Below, one piece after another: positions 7,864 through 17,468 of a stretch of 64,000 bases of DNA. Numbering within the stretch: the stretch's first letter is position 1; the number at the start of each line of letters is the position of its first letter. Position numbers and translations under genes: made by a program. This stretch comes from Anaerolineales bacterium (GTDB taxonomy: Bacteria; Chloroflexota; Anaerolineae; 4572-78; J111), in assembly GCA_015075405.1 (NCBI GenBank), contig JABTUK010000005.1:999747-1063746 (forward strand), in the 5' to 3' direction. The notes beneath the pieces are model-generated. The model did no database searches, had not been told where the DNA came from, and saw only the letters and a list, made by a program, of their open reading frames with translations.

Positions 7864-9819
7864 ATGAAGGAATTTTCCTTGACTGGCGGTAAAGACCCAG
7901 TTCGCCAGGCCGATGTAAATAGGGTGATATCTGTCTTTAGGCGGGCGGTGATAGTTACCTGGTTCGTGCTTCTATTGCCTCTTTATCCGCTACTGACTTA
8001 TACCAGCGCTAATGCCAGTATCTGGCAACGCTATTCACTTCAGTATGCGGCTGGGTTGGTTGTTTACGTCGGTATGGTGTTGCTCTGGCTGTTGATGTTA
8101 GCTTTGCCTAATCATTACATTAACCTTATCAACCACCAATTTGATAATTTCTTATCTAACCCCTGGTTATACGGGCAGTTTGTAATTACTTGTACCTCCC
8201 TAATCCTATTTACGCTGACAGCGATGCTCCTTTGGGGCTGGGGATACAACCCTATTTTAGGGCTTAGTATTGTACTCTTAGGTTTGTGGTTGTGCCTTGT
8301 GCCTTTGTTTTGGCGCTGGGGTCTCCAAAATTGGCCTATTAAATTTGAATCCCCAGTTTATCTCTTTAATCGGCTAAGCCGAAACGCGAACCTTTGGCTG
8401 CTGCCGATAATTGGAGCAGGGGTACTGGTAGTAAGTACTGTCGTGGGCTTTAATTCTTTTTCGCTTCAACTCATTCCTATCCTGGGCCTGGTGCCTGCTA
8501 TTATAGCATTTCTCATCTATTGGCGCTGGCCAGAAATTGGTTTACTTGGGTTGATATTAGCTGGTCTTATGGCGCCTTCACCCAGTCTGCCAGGTGGGCT
8601 TAATGTGGGCGTTATTGTCTTGGTATTGTTAATTGGTCTACACCTATTGGCAGTGATTGTGAAACGCCGCCCGCTGCGACTGGTACAATCCCGGACTGTT
8701 TGGCCGTTGTTGGCGCTGGTGCTTGGGGCTATATTTTCTTTTGGCGTGGGCAACTTGCCCTGGTTCACTTTTGCGCAGCCGGCCCCTCTGGATGCGCAGT
8801 TGGGTGGGCTATTCATCTATATCCTGGCGGCCGGGGCTTTTCTGCTGATAGCGCATCAAGTCCGTGACCTGCGTTGGTTAAGATGGCTGACCTGGTTATT
8901 TATAGCCGTGGCCTCTTTGTATATCGTCGGGTGGTTGGTGCCCGGCGCAGGCAAGTTCACCGACCCGTTGTTGCAGTTTGGTACTTATAATAATAGCTTG
9001 TTTTGGGTCTGGTTAGTCTCTCTATCGGCCAGCCAGGCCGCCTTTAATCGTGAGTTGCATTTTATCTGGCGTACTGTGTTGGGGGGCGTGGCTCTAGCTA
9101 CGTTATTTGTTGGATTTGTCTTTCTTAATGAGTGGAAATCAGGGTACCTCCCGCCTATAGCCAGTATAGGCGCTATGATTGCTTTTCATGCCTGGTGGAC
9201 AACCATTCCCGCCGTACTGGTTGGCTACCCCATAACCCTATACCTGTCATCTCAGGCTATTGCCTCGGATGATTACAGCTACTCTACCCGTGTTGACGCC
9301 CTGCTTATCATGTTAGAGATTATCAAAGTCAATCCTATTTTGGGACTTGGCCCGGCCAACTACTATTGGTATACCCCTCTCTTCCCTATCAGAGGGTGGG
9401 CAGTGCGGTTTAATTCTCATAATAACTATGTTGATATAGTGGCTCAAACCGGTCTGGTAGGGTTAGCCTGCTTCTTCTGGTTTGCGGCTGAGGTAGCCTG
9501 GCTGGCCTGGAAATTAAAAACCAAAGTGCCGGCAGGAGGATTTGCCTGGGCTTACGTTTATGGCGTTATGGGTGGCTTAGTTGGCACTTTGGTGGCTGCG
9601 GCCCTGGCCGATTGGGTGTTACCGTTTCCCTACAATATCGGCCTGACCGGCTTTCGCATGAGTATGTTGGGCTGGATGTTTTTGGGAGGATTGGTCTGTA
9701 TCGAGCAGATTTATCTAAATCAGCCTCAGTCGCAAGAAGCCAGTGAAACAAATAGCCTTGCGCCTCTATCACCGGGACGGCTGCAAACTGCGGTGGTCTC
9801 CTCTGCCCTACACAAATAG
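7864..9819 (+). CDS. O-antigen ligase / Wzy-type polymerase family membrane protein
   Basis: Polytopic membrane protein of 651 residues with about 12-14 hydrophobic segments spread over its length. A soluble-looking stretch near residues 475-525 contains RVDALLIMLEIIKVNPILG, GLGPANYYW, then FNSHNNYVDIVAQTGLVGL. This pattern (NPxxGxGxxN ... HN.Y.....ETG.vGl) is the signature of the O-antigen ligase/polymerase (Wzy_C) family. It would polymerise or ligate lipid-linked repeat units at the outer face of the membrane. It follows the GT4 gene by 59 bp and is followed by a nucleotidyltransferase 26 bp on. Whether it is polymerase or ligase cannot be decided from sequence. Confidence 0.8.
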   Translation: MKEFSLTGGKDPVRQADVNRVISVFRRAVIVTWFVLLLPLYPLLTYTSANASIWQRYSLQYAAGLVVYVGMVLLWLLMLALPNHYINLINHQFDNFLSNPWLYGQFVITCTSLILFTLTAMLLWGWGYNPILGLSIVLLGLWLCLVPLFWRWGLQNWPIKFESPVYLFNRLSRNANLWLLPIIGAGVLVVSTVVGFNSFSLQLIPILGLVPAIIAFLIYWRWPEIGLLGLILAGLMAPSPSLPGGLNVGVIVLVLLIGLHLLAVIVKRRPLRLVQSRTVWPLLALVLGAIFSFGVGNLPWFTFAQPAPLDAQLGGLFIYILAAGAFLLIAHQVRDLRWLRWLTWLFIAVASLYIVGWLVPGAGKFTDPLLQFGTYNNSLFWVWLVSLSASQAAFNRELHFIWRTVLGGVALATLFVGFVFLNEWKSGYLPPIASIGAMIAFHAWWTTIPAVLVGYPITLYLSSQAIASDDYSYSTRVDALLIMLEIIKVNPILGLGPANYYWYTPLFPIRGWAVRFNSHNNYVDIVAQTGLVGLACFFWFAAEVAWLAWKLKTKVPAGGFAWAYVYGVMGGLVGTLVAAALADWVLPFPYNIGLTGFRMSMLGWMFLGGLVCIEQIYLNQPQSQEASETNSLAPLSPGRLQTAVVSSALHK

Positions 9820-9845
9820 AGTTAATCACAAAAAGGAGTTTCTCA

Positions 9846-10598
9846 ATGAACAACGAAGAAGTGATCGGTTTAATTCCTGCCGCCGGCAAGGGAGTGCGTT
9901 TAGGTCTACCCTATCCCAAAGAATTATATCCCGTGATTCGAGATAATCACTACAAACCCATTGCCCAGTTTGTGGTTAATAGCTTAACCAGGGCCGGAGC
10001 GCATCACATTGTCTTTGTTATAAACGAAACCAAGCATCAATTGGTCGGCTACTTTGGCAATGGGCATCGTTTTGGCTGTCACCTGAGCTATGTGGTGCAG
10101 GAGCCGGCCAGTAATCACGAAAAATCTACTTCACCGGGGCTGGCCCATGCTCTGGACTCGGCTTACCATTTGACCCAGGGCAAAACGGTCTTTTTTGGGA
10201 TGGCGGACACCATTATGCAGCCTGAAGATGTTTTTGCCGCCGCTTACAGCGCCGCAACCCCGGATGATGATGTGATTTTGGTACTGTTCCCCACCGAGCG
10301 CCCGGAAAAGTTTGGCATGGTGCATCTGGACCAGGATAATCGAGTGCTGGAAATTGTGGATAAACCCCGCCAGACTGACCTGACCGAGATGTGGGGTTGC
10401 ATTATCTGGCGTTCTCGCTTTACAGAACATTTGCACCAAGCTGTTTGCCAGGGCATCTCTGATTTTGCTCAGATTATGAATGACGCGATTGCGGCCGGCT
10501 TCCGCTTTCGGGGCGTCCGCAATGTTAATGGCGTGTATATAGATTTGGGCACTTATGAAGAAATTATGGAACTAGATCGCCGTTTTCGAGAGGAGTAA
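9846..10598 (+). CDS. Sugar-1-phosphate nucleotidyltransferase (RmlA-like)
   Basis: Nucleotidyltransferase of 250 residues that would join a sugar-1-phosphate to an NTP. The N-terminus IGLIPAAGKGVRLG is the NTP-binding GxGxR loop, PKELYPV follows in place of PKPLLPI, and the C-terminal GVYIDLGTYEEIMEL matches the substrate end of the fold. It is shorter than RmlA of E. coli (about 290 residues), lacking part of the C-terminal region. AAGGAG precedes ATG 9846, and the stop is 3 bp from the next start, so translation is coupled. The base and sugar used are unknown; dTDP-sugar synthesis is plausible. Confidence 0.78.
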   Translation: MNNEEVIGLIPAAGKGVRLGLPYPKELYPVIRDNHYKPIAQFVVNSLTRAGAHHIVFVINETKHQLVGYFGNGHRFGCHLSYVVQEPASNHEKSTSPGLAHALDSAYHLTQGKTVFFGMADTIMQPEDVFAAAYSAATPDDDVILVLFPTERPEKFGMVHLDQDNRVLEIVDKPRQTDLTEMWGCIIWRSRFTEHLHQAVCQGISDFAQIMNDAIAAGFRFRGVRNVNGVYIDLGTYEEIMELDRRFREE

Positions 10599-10601
10599 AC
10601 T

Positions 10602-11561
10602 ATGGCACACCAATTGACCTCAAGCCCTGTTCAGCCTGACCAGACTAAAGAGTCCATACCCGATATGTCCATCATCTTGGTGGGCTGGAACAACAAAAGC
10701 TATTTGGAACCCTGCCTGCGCTCTTTGTATGAAGGTGATTTACACTTTACTTATGATGTGGTCGTGGTAGACAACGGTTCAACCGATGGCAGTCAAGCCA
10801 TGCTGCGCGAGTTGTTCCCGGAAGTAAAAATAATTCAAAATGATAGCAATGTTGGGCTGGGTAAAGCCAGCAATCAAGGTATCGAGGTCACTCAGGGACG
10901 TTATGTGATGTTGCTCAACAACGACACGTTGGTGAACGGCCCTTCATTTAATGCGATGGTGGAGTTCTTGGAAGCCAACCCTAAAGCGGGGGGTGTAGGT
11001 GGGCGGCTACTCAACCCGGATGGATCGCTCCAGGCCGGCATTAACAAATTCCCTTCGTTAACAGAAGAGTTCTTGATTTCTACCCGTTTGGGCAATTTGA
11101 TCTGGCCCGGCTATCCGGACCGCAGCGGCCCAGATAAGGTGCAAGCGGTAGATTGGATTGGATCAGCCTGCGTGTTACTGCGCCGGGAAGCTCTAGATCA
11201 GGTGGGCCTGCTGGATGAAAGCTATTTTATTTATGGTGATGAAGCCGATTTACAATACCGGCTCAAAAAAGCTGGCTGGGACATCTATTATCTGCCCAAT
11301 GTGACCACCATTCACTATGGCGGCCGCAGCATGAATCGCTGGAGTCGGCGTAAGATGGTCTACCGGGGTAAGATGTTATTCTTTCAGAAAAATTACGGTT
11401 TGTTCCCCACTCTACTATTACGTTTACTGCATGGTAGTCTAAGTTTGGCGAAGCTATTGGTTTGGGGAGTGGCTTTTCTGATCCCAAGTCGGCGTGAGCA
11501 AGCTCAAAAAGAGTTGAGTTCTAACTTAGATGTATTTAAATATTGTTTGAATTTGGCTTAA
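10602..11561 (+). CDS. Glycosyltransferase family 2 (rhamnosyltransferase-like)
   Basis: GT2 enzyme of 319 residues. A ~20-residue Ser/Thr/Gln-rich leader precedes the core MSIILVGWNNKSYLEPCL; other motifs are VVVDNGSTDGSQAML, NVGLGKASNQGI, VMLLNNDTLV (acidic motif) and WIGSACVLLRREAL with YFIYGDEADLQYRL. This is the WbbL-like group, similar in plan to the gene at 5708. The C-terminus is hydrophobic. The GAGGAG used for its ATG lies within the end of the preceding nucleotidyltransferase gene. deoB follows after 27 bp. Confidence 0.85.
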   Translation: MAHQLTSSPVQPDQTKESIPDMSIILVGWNNKSYLEPCLRSLYEGDLHFTYDVVVVDNGSTDGSQAMLRELFPEVKIIQNDSNVGLGKASNQGIEVTQGRYVMLLNNDTLVNGPSFNAMVEFLEANPKAGGVGGRLLNPDGSLQAGINKFPSLTEEFLISTRLGNLIWPGYPDRSGPDKVQAVDWIGSACVLLRREALDQVGLLDESYFIYGDEADLQYRLKKAGWDIYYLPNVTTIHYGGRSMNRWSRRKMVYRGKMLFFQKNYGLFPTLLLRLLHGSLSLAKLLVWGVAFLIPSRREQAQKELSSNLDVFKYCLNLA

Positions 11562-11588
11562 AATTGCGAGACGATTGAGAGCAAAAGT

Positions 11589-12767
11589 ATGGCTGAACAG
11601 GTAAAGCGTGTAACTCTAATAGTGCTTGATAGTGTCGGTTGCGGCGACGCACCGGATGCAGCGGTTTATGGCGATGTCGGAGCTAACACTTTAAGTAACA
11701 TCAGCCGGGTTGTAGGCGGGCTAAATTTGCCAAATATGGGCCAATTGGGGTTGGGTAACCTCACCGAGATTAGGGGTGTACCGCCCACCGAAGCCGCAGG
11801 CGTCTATGGTCGTCTGACCGAAACCAGCGCCGGCAAGGATACTACCACCGGTCACTGGGAACTGGCTGGAGTCATTTTGGGCCAGCCTTTTCCAACCTAC
11901 CCCAACGGTTTTCCAGCAGAATTGATGGCAGCCTATGAGGCTCGGATTGGGCGAAAGACCCTGGGCAATTATCCGGCCTCCGGTACCGAAATCATCAAAG
12001 ATTTGGGTGAAGAACACGTCCAAACCGGCAAACCAATTGTCTATACCTCAGCAGATAGCGTCTTTCAAGTAGCGGCTCATGAAGAGATTATCCCGATTGA
12101 GGAGTTGTACCACCTTTGTCAGGTCGCTCGTGATTTATTGACGGGCGAACATGCGGTAGGTCGAGTGATCGCCCGTCCCTTTATCGGCCAGCCCGGTAGG
12201 TTTGCCCGGACCGAGCGGCGCAAGGATTTTAGCCTTGAACCCCTGACAGAAACCATCCTGGATGCGATTAAAGCAGCCGGGCAAGAGGTGATGGGGGTGG
12301 GTAAAATCGAAGATATCTTTGCCTACCGGGGGCTAACGATGAGCAACCATACTGGCAATAATATGGCCGGGGTAGATGCTACTTTAGAATTTTTAGATTT
12401 GGATAAAAAAGGGCTGATCTTTACAAATTTGGTTGATTTCGATGCTTTGTATGGTCATCGGAACGATCCGCAAGGCTATGCTGATGCTTTGGTTGCCTTT
12501 GATGGACGAGTACCTGAAATTTTGCAAAACCTGCGCGATGATGATGTTCTGATTATTACGGCTGATCATGGCAATGATCCTACAGATGCCAGCACCGATC
12601 ACTCCCGTGAACGTGTGCCGATACTGGTGTGTGGGAAGCCGATTAAACCTAATTGTAATTTAGGTACACGCTCCAGTTTTGCCGATGTAGCCGCCACTAT
12701 TGCCGATTTACTTGATGTTCCCTGGGTGGGGCCGGGTAATTCCTTTGCTCCAACTATCTTATTATAA
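11589..12767 (+). CDS. deoB: Phosphopentomutase
   Basis: Interconverts (deoxy)ribose-1-phosphate and (deoxy)ribose-5-phosphate; a metalloenzyme of the alkaline phosphatase superfamily. At 392 residues it is of normal length. Visible motifs are VLDSVGCGDAPDA (metal-binding Asp), ETSAGKDTTTGHWE with the nucleophilic Thr region, FTNLVDFDALYGHRNDP, and ITADHGNDPT plus DHSRERVPIL (metal-binding Asp/His). It sits co-directionally inside a glycosyltransferase operon, 27 bp after a GT2 gene and 20 bp before another, not beside nucleoside phosphorylases or deoA/deoC. Identification is firm; why it is here is not known. Confidence 0.95.
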   Translation: MAEQVKRVTLIVLDSVGCGDAPDAAVYGDVGANTLSNISRVVGGLNLPNMGQLGLGNLTEIRGVPPTEAAGVYGRLTETSAGKDTTTGHWELAGVILGQPFPTYPNGFPAELMAAYEARIGRKTLGNYPASGTEIIKDLGEEHVQTGKPIVYTSADSVFQVAAHEEIIPIEELYHLCQVARDLLTGEHAVGRVIARPFIGQPGRFARTERRKDFSLEPLTETILDAIKAAGQEVMGVGKIEDIFAYRGLTMSNHTGNNMAGVDATLEFLDLDKKGLIFTNLVDFDALYGHRNDPQGYADALVAFDGRVPEILQNLRDDDVLIITADHGNDPTDASTDHSRERVPILVCGKPIKPNCNLGTRSSFADVAATIADLLDVPWVGPGNSFAPTILL

Positions 12768-12787
12768 AAAAGGCGGTAGGCAGAGGG

Positions 12788-13696
12788 GTGGAAATCTTTT
12801 GCTCAACCATCATTCCAACCGTAAATCGCTCAACCCTATCCCAAACTGTTCGCAGTGTGCTGGATCAGGATTTTCATCGAGCCGGTTTTGAAGTAATTGT
12901 CGTTAATGACTCGGGGCAACCCTTACCGGATACGGATTGGCAACATGCTGAGCAGGTGCGGGTAATTACTACTTATCGTCATGAACGCAGTGTTGCTCGT
13001 AATACCGGAGCGGCTATTGCTAGAGGTAAGTATTTTCATTTCTTAGATGATGATGATCTGTTTTTACCCGGTGCTCTTGAAGCTTTCTGGAAACTGGATC
13101 AGACCAGTCCCGCAGCTTGGCTTTACGGTAGTTACCAAACCATTGACAACGATGGCAATCTGGTTGAAGAAATCCATCCCGAAATATCAGGTAATATTTT
13201 TGCCTATTTAGTGGCCAGTGAAGGGATTCCTTTTCAGGTTTCACTGTTACGTAGCACAGAATTTTTTGCCGCAGGGATGTATGATCCCAACCTGATTGGA
13301 GTAGAGGATCGTGACCTGGGGCGGCGAATTGCCCGTTTGGGGGAGGTAGTCTGGATGCCGACGATCGTGGCCCAAATCCGTATTGGCCAGGTAGGAAGCA
13401 CTACCGACTGGTCAAAATTGGCTGAACGGGATCGGCAGGGACGCGAGAAAGCTTTGAACCAGCCTTGTGCTTTATCCAGATTACAACACTCGGCTCAGGT
13501 GGATAACTTTCTGCGGGGACGAATTTGCCGGGCTTATTTAGCGTCATCGCTTTGGAATCTACAGCATCGAAATTATTTTATTGCAGCCAGCCGGCTAACG
13601 TCTATGCTGGCTGTGACTGGGCCTAACATTTTATCAGGAGCATATTGGCGCGGGTTACGGACAAGAATTAAGAGGTTAAATGAGAATTGGAATTGA
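12788..13696 (+). CDS. Glycosyltransferase family 2
   Basis: GT2 enzyme of 302 residues starting at GTG 12788: VEIFCSTIIPTVNRSTLSQ, then VIVVNDSGQPLPD (a variant of the DDGSTD loop) and FHFLDDDDLFLPG as the DxD site, followed by GVEDRDLGRRIARLG. The ribosome site is a purine-rich GGCAGAGGG directly before the start, so the start is moderately sure. It lies 20 bp after deoB and overlaps the next GT4 gene by 17 bp. Specificity is unknown. Confidence 0.78.
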   Translation: MEIFCSTIIPTVNRSTLSQTVRSVLDQDFHRAGFEVIVVNDSGQPLPDTDWQHAEQVRVITTYRHERSVARNTGAAIARGKYFHFLDDDDLFLPGALEAFWKLDQTSPAAWLYGSYQTIDNDGNLVEEIHPEISGNIFAYLVASEGIPFQVSLLRSTEFFAAGMYDPNLIGVEDRDLGRRIARLGEVVWMPTIVAQIRIGQVGSTTDWSKLAERDRQGREKALNQPCALSRLQHSAQVDNFLRGRICRAYLASSLWNLQHRNYFIAASRLTSMLAVTGPNILSGAYWRGLRTRIKRLNENWN

Positions 13697-14837
13697 CGCC
13701 CGCTTTTTGACCCATCCCCAGGTGGGTGGATTTAAGACCTACAGCGAAAATTTGATTGCTGCTCTGGCCAGGATAGATACCGAAAACGAGTACATTTTGT
13801 ACCTGGATCGTCCTGCTGATACGCAAGCCAAGTTGCCAGAGCTTCCCAACTTTAACAATAGAGTTGTGCCCGGTTTGCTGCCCGTAATAGGCATGCCGTG
13901 GCGAGAGCAAGTGGGCTTGGCTCGCCAGGTAAGTAAGGATAAAGTGGATCTGTTACACTCGCCCAGCCTGACCGCGCCGCTGCGTCTTAGCTGCCCTTTA
14001 GTAGTGACTATCCATGATATGATTTGGCTTTTCCCAGAGAAATTTTCCAGGGCTAAATCTCGGTCTATTCAACGGAAATTGATGGAATGGTATTATCGTT
14101 TTGTGCCAAAATCTGCCGCACAGCATGCTTCAACCATTCTTACGGTTTCCCAGGCGGCCAAGGAGAGTATTGTCCAACATTTGGGGGTAACGCCTGAACA
14201 GGTCTTGGTAACGCATGAGGCGGCCAGTAGTATTTATCGGCGGGTAGATGATATAACCAAAATTGAGGCGATACGTTCCAAATATCATCTGACTACTGAG
14301 TTTATTTTGGCTATTGGTTCTGCTGATCCCCGTAAAAACCTGTCCAGGTTGGTGCAAGCTTATGCTTTGTTGCCAATTACGGTGCGAGAAAGATATAAAT
14401 TGGTGATCGTTTGGACTCATCATCTGTTGGCCGCCGATTTGGCCGAACAAATTAAAAAGTTGGAACTGGATAACCAGGTCCAATTTGTAAAGCAAGTTTC
14501 CAATGAGGATTTGGTTTTGCTTTACAATGCAGCTTCGCTCTTTGTTTTTCCCTCACTTTATGAGGGATTTGGGTTGCCTTTGTTAGAGGCGATGGCCTGT
14601 GGTACGCCGGTGATAGCTGCAAATAATTCTTCTATCCCAGAAATTGTGGGTGACGCGGCGTTGCTGTTTGAAGCTGAGGATGTTAATACCCTGGCCGGGG
14701 TGATGGATCAGGTGTTAATGGATCAGTCCCTTCAACAATGTTTGGCCCAAAAAGGGCTTGAGCGCGCCAACAACTTCTCCTGGGAAAAATGCGCTCACCA
14801 GACCTTGCTGGGTTATCAACAGGCGCTCTTAAATTAA
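13680..14837 (+). CDS. Glycosyltransferase family 4
   Basis: GT4 enzyme, 385 residues, of the mannosyltransferase-like group: MRIGIDARFLTHPQVGGFKTYSENL at the N-terminus, VVTIHDMIWLFPEKF, then IGSADPRKNLSRLV and FPSLYEGFGLPLLEAMACG (E-x7-E) with SSIPEIVGDAALLF in the donor domain. AGAGG precedes ATG 13680 inside the end of the upstream GT2 gene (17-bp overlap). It ends a transcription block: the next 142 bp have no gene. Confidence 0.87.
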   Translation: MRIGIDARFLTHPQVGGFKTYSENLIAALARIDTENEYILYLDRPADTQAKLPELPNFNNRVVPGLLPVIGMPWREQVGLARQVSKDKVDLLHSPSLTAPLRLSCPLVVTIHDMIWLFPEKFSRAKSRSIQRKLMEWYYRFVPKSAAQHASTILTVSQAAKESIVQHLGVTPEQVLVTHEAASSIYRRVDDITKIEAIRSKYHLTTEFILAIGSADPRKNLSRLVQAYALLPITVRERYKLVIVWTHHLLAADLAEQIKKLELDNQVQFVKQVSNEDLVLLYNAASLFVFPSLYEGFGLPLLEAMACGTPVIAANNSSIPEIVGDAALLFEAEDVNTLAGVMDQVLMDQSLQQCLAQKGLERANNFSWEKCAHQTLLGYQQALLN

Positions 14838-14979
14838 GAGTGCCAAATGCAGGTATGCCGATAAGCTGTATAGTTATTGCTCTTTAAAATTTGTTAAAAC
14901 GCTATCAATTCTTCATTAAGAATCAATCAATCCATATTCATTCCAAACTTGAATTACACCCTGGATACCTGGAGAAAAA

Positions 14980-15963
14980 GTGACCGACTTACGGCAAGTT
15001 AGCGTCATTATTCCAACCTACAATCGAGCATCCTACTTACAGATCTGTCTTAACGCCTTGGCTGCCCTGAGGACAGACCCGGCGATATTTGAGATTGTTA
15101 TTGTTGACAATAACTCAACTGATAACACTCAGTCGCTTGTCTTGGCTTTTGCCCAGGCTCACCCAGACTTGGGTGTGCATTACTTATTGGAAACCAATCA
15201 AGGATTATCTTACGCCCGTAACCGGGCGGTGAGGGAAGCTAACGGGGAGTTTTTGTGCTTTTTAGATGATGATGCGCCTCCTTCCCCGGAGTGGCTTAAT
15301 ATTATCCTGAAGGGATTTTGTGATCCAAGCGTTGGTTGTATTGGCGGGCCGGCCTTACTAGATTATCAGGGGCAGGAGCGTCCCCCCTGGTTAAAGGGAG
15401 ACCTGCAGGGTTTACTGAGTGGTTACGAACTGCCGTATAATAAACCTGCGGTGATTTCTAAAGTTGCCGAATTTCCATTTGGCTGTAATATGGCTTTTCG
15501 CAAAAAAGTTTTCTCTGAAGTAGGGTTATTTCGCACTAATCTGGATCGCTGCGGTGATCAAGTTTTAGCGGCCGGCGATACTGAAATGATTGGTCGAGTT
15601 CATAAGGCCGGTTGGAAAGTGCTGTATTTACCGCAGGCGCAAGTACGCCATCTGGTGGCGCCGGAGCGTCTAAAAAAGGAATATATTTATCGTATTGGCA
15701 AAGGTTTGGCGACAACTCATATTTTGCTTACCGCCGATCCTCGACCTCATATGATTTTACGCTGGTTTGCCAGCGATTTATGGTATACCAGCCAGATGTT
15801 ATGGGGGTTTTTGATCGCTTTGATCCTGAGAAAACCCCTCTGGTTTGATGACTATATGCGCTTATGGATGGTAGCCAGCCGGATTCCTTTTCGGTTTAAG
15901 ATGCTGTTCCGCGGTATGTCAACACCTTCACAACGGCAATCAAAAGTTGTGATCGGGGAATAG
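14980..15963 (+). CDS. Glycosyltransferase family 2
   Basis: GT2 enzyme of 327 residues with GTG start at 14980, supported by GGAG about 6 nt upstream. Motifs: VSVIIPTYNRASYLQICL, IVIVDNNSTDNTQSLV, GLSYARNRAV and FLCFLDDDAPPSPEWL (DxD site). FPFGCNMAFRKKVF and GDTEMIGRVHKAGW are typical acceptor-side elements. Two hydrophobic stretches near the C-terminus suggest membrane association. It is 41 bp from the pyruvyltransferase gene. Confidence 0.84.
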   Translation: MTDLRQVSVIIPTYNRASYLQICLNALAALRTDPAIFEIVIVDNNSTDNTQSLVLAFAQAHPDLGVHYLLETNQGLSYARNRAVREANGEFLCFLDDDAPPSPEWLNIILKGFCDPSVGCIGGPALLDYQGQERPPWLKGDLQGLLSGYELPYNKPAVISKVAEFPFGCNMAFRKKVFSEVGLFRTNLDRCGDQVLAAGDTEMIGRVHKAGWKVLYLPQAQVRHLVAPERLKKEYIYRIGKGLATTHILLTADPRPHMILRWFASDLWYTSQMLWGFLIALILRKPLWFDDYMRLWMVASRIPFRFKMLFRGMSTPSQRQSKVVIGE

Positions 15964-16004
15964 GAAGTGTTCTTGGGTAACATGGCTGGGAGGAGCCACG
16001 ATTT

Positions 16005-17396
16005 ATGCGTATTCTTTTAGATCAAGCAGTGCATGATCATCGAAATAAGGGTAATAATGCTCTTTTAGAAGTAGCATTAAATAGGTTAAGAAATTTCTGG
16101 CCAGAAGCCTCGTTTGAGATAATTTCAATCTCACCCCATTTTTGCAGGGTCTATATCCCCGGTACACACCCAGTCTTTCCGCACAATTTTGAAATTTCGA
16201 ATAGTCTTGAAACATTGCACCGGTTTATGCCCAGGCCATTGTGGCGCTTACTATTTGAACTGCGAGAAAGACTTCACAGTCAAACCAAATTTGACTTGAC
16301 ATCTAAGGGTTTACGTTCATTGTTGTCCTGGTTTAGACGAGGTAGGCAACAGGCTGGCCTTGAGGTTAGTTTTGAAACTGGAACGGATATAGTTACTGAA
16401 TCGGTTGAAACAAGTCAATCTCCGGCTGAATTATACAGCAAAATAGCTGATTATGACTTGTATATTCCCACCGGTGGGGGGTACATGTGCGATTCTGATA
16501 AGCGGTTCTTGTTTCAAATGTTTGATAGGGTAGAAGCTGCGGTTGCCCACCGAGTTCCAGTAGTAATGGTGGGGCAGGGTATTGGGCCAATGGAAGATCC
16601 GGATTTACTTAAAAGAGCCAGAGAAGTGCTACCTTTGATAGATTATATTATGATTCGTGAACAACATATTGCCCGGCCACTGCTGGACTTGCTCAATGTG
16701 GCCCAATACAAAGTGATTATGACCGGTGATGATGCACTTGAACTCGGATATCAAGCCCGCGGCAACAAATTGGGAACGGGGATCGGGCTTAGTTTGCGTG
16801 TTGCTGCTTATACCCAAGTGAATGAAAAGCATATTGCAGCTATTAGACCAGTTGTGCTTCAAGCAGCTAAAAAATATAGCGCCGAATTAATTGCAGCACC
16901 GATTGATGTAAATGAGGCCGATATGAACCATATCGAGGAAATTATGAAGGGACATCATAAGATTTTGTCGGCCTGGCAGAAATTTGAGACAACGTCGGAC
17001 GTTATAAAACGAATTAGTCGCTGTCGAGTAATGATAGGTGGTACCTTCCACGGGGCTGTTTTTGCCTTAAGTCAAGGCATACCCGTTGTCGCCTTGGCTA
17101 AATCAGTTGAATACCACAATAAATTATCAGGGTTAACTGCTGAATTTGGTGAAGAAGGTTGTCAGGTTATTGATCTGAACGACAAGAATTTACAGGAAAA
17201 GTTGACAGATGCTATTGATTTTGCCTGGTCGGTTGCCGAGAAGTTGCGACCTCACCTCCTGGAGCAGACGAAACGCCAAATTGACCTGGGATATACTGCT
17301 TACCAGAAGATTTATGATCTGGTGGAAATAAAACGTCAGACAAAAGACCAAGACTATCATCAATCTCAATTGGGCCAAATTGTAGTGAGTAGTTGA
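16005..17396 (+). CDS. Polysaccharide pyruvyl transferase family protein
   Basis: Member of the polysaccharide pyruvyltransferase family (CsaB/WcaK group), 463 residues. These enzymes add ketal pyruvate from phosphoenolpyruvate to glycan sugars, giving a negative charge. Support: MRILLDQAVHDHRNKGNNALL at the N-terminus, YIPTGGGYM, VVMVGQGIGPMEDPDLL, IMIREQHIARPLL and the C-terminal MIGGTFHGAVFALSQGIPVVAL, the conserved HGAxxA site of this family. ATG 16005 has GGGAGGAG about 10 nt upstream. The gene is 72 bp from the following glycosyltransferase gene. Confidence 0.83.
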   Translation: MRILLDQAVHDHRNKGNNALLEVALNRLRNFWPEASFEIISISPHFCRVYIPGTHPVFPHNFEISNSLETLHRFMPRPLWRLLFELRERLHSQTKFDLTSKGLRSLLSWFRRGRQQAGLEVSFETGTDIVTESVETSQSPAELYSKIADYDLYIPTGGGYMCDSDKRFLFQMFDRVEAAVAHRVPVVMVGQGIGPMEDPDLLKRAREVLPLIDYIMIREQHIARPLLDLLNVAQYKVIMTGDDALELGYQARGNKLGTGIGLSLRVAAYTQVNEKHIAAIRPVVLQAAKKYSAELIAAPIDVNEADMNHIEEIMKGHHKILSAWQKFETTSDVIKRISRCRVMIGGTFHGAVFALSQGIPVVALAKSVEYHNKLSGLTAEFGEEGCQVIDLNDKNLQEKLTDAIDFAWSVAEKLRPHLLEQTKRQIDLGYTAYQKIYDLVEIKRQTKDQDYHQSQLGQIVVSS

Positions 17397-17468
17397 TAAA
17401 TCATCTTGCAAGTTGATAGCCTTACTGTACTTTGGCGGAATTGTCCAATAAATGACAGGAGACTGATC

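Noticed and set aside
7864..9819. Exosortase
   Set aside because: The multi-helix protein has the O-antigen ligase/polymerase motif and is much longer than an exosortase; no Cys-Arg-His exosortase pattern was seen.
14944..14975. CAAACTT followed by GAAT upstream of the GT2 gene at 14980
   Set aside because: Second unit (TACACCC) does not match and no -10 box lies at 8 bp, so it is not counted as a regulon promoter.
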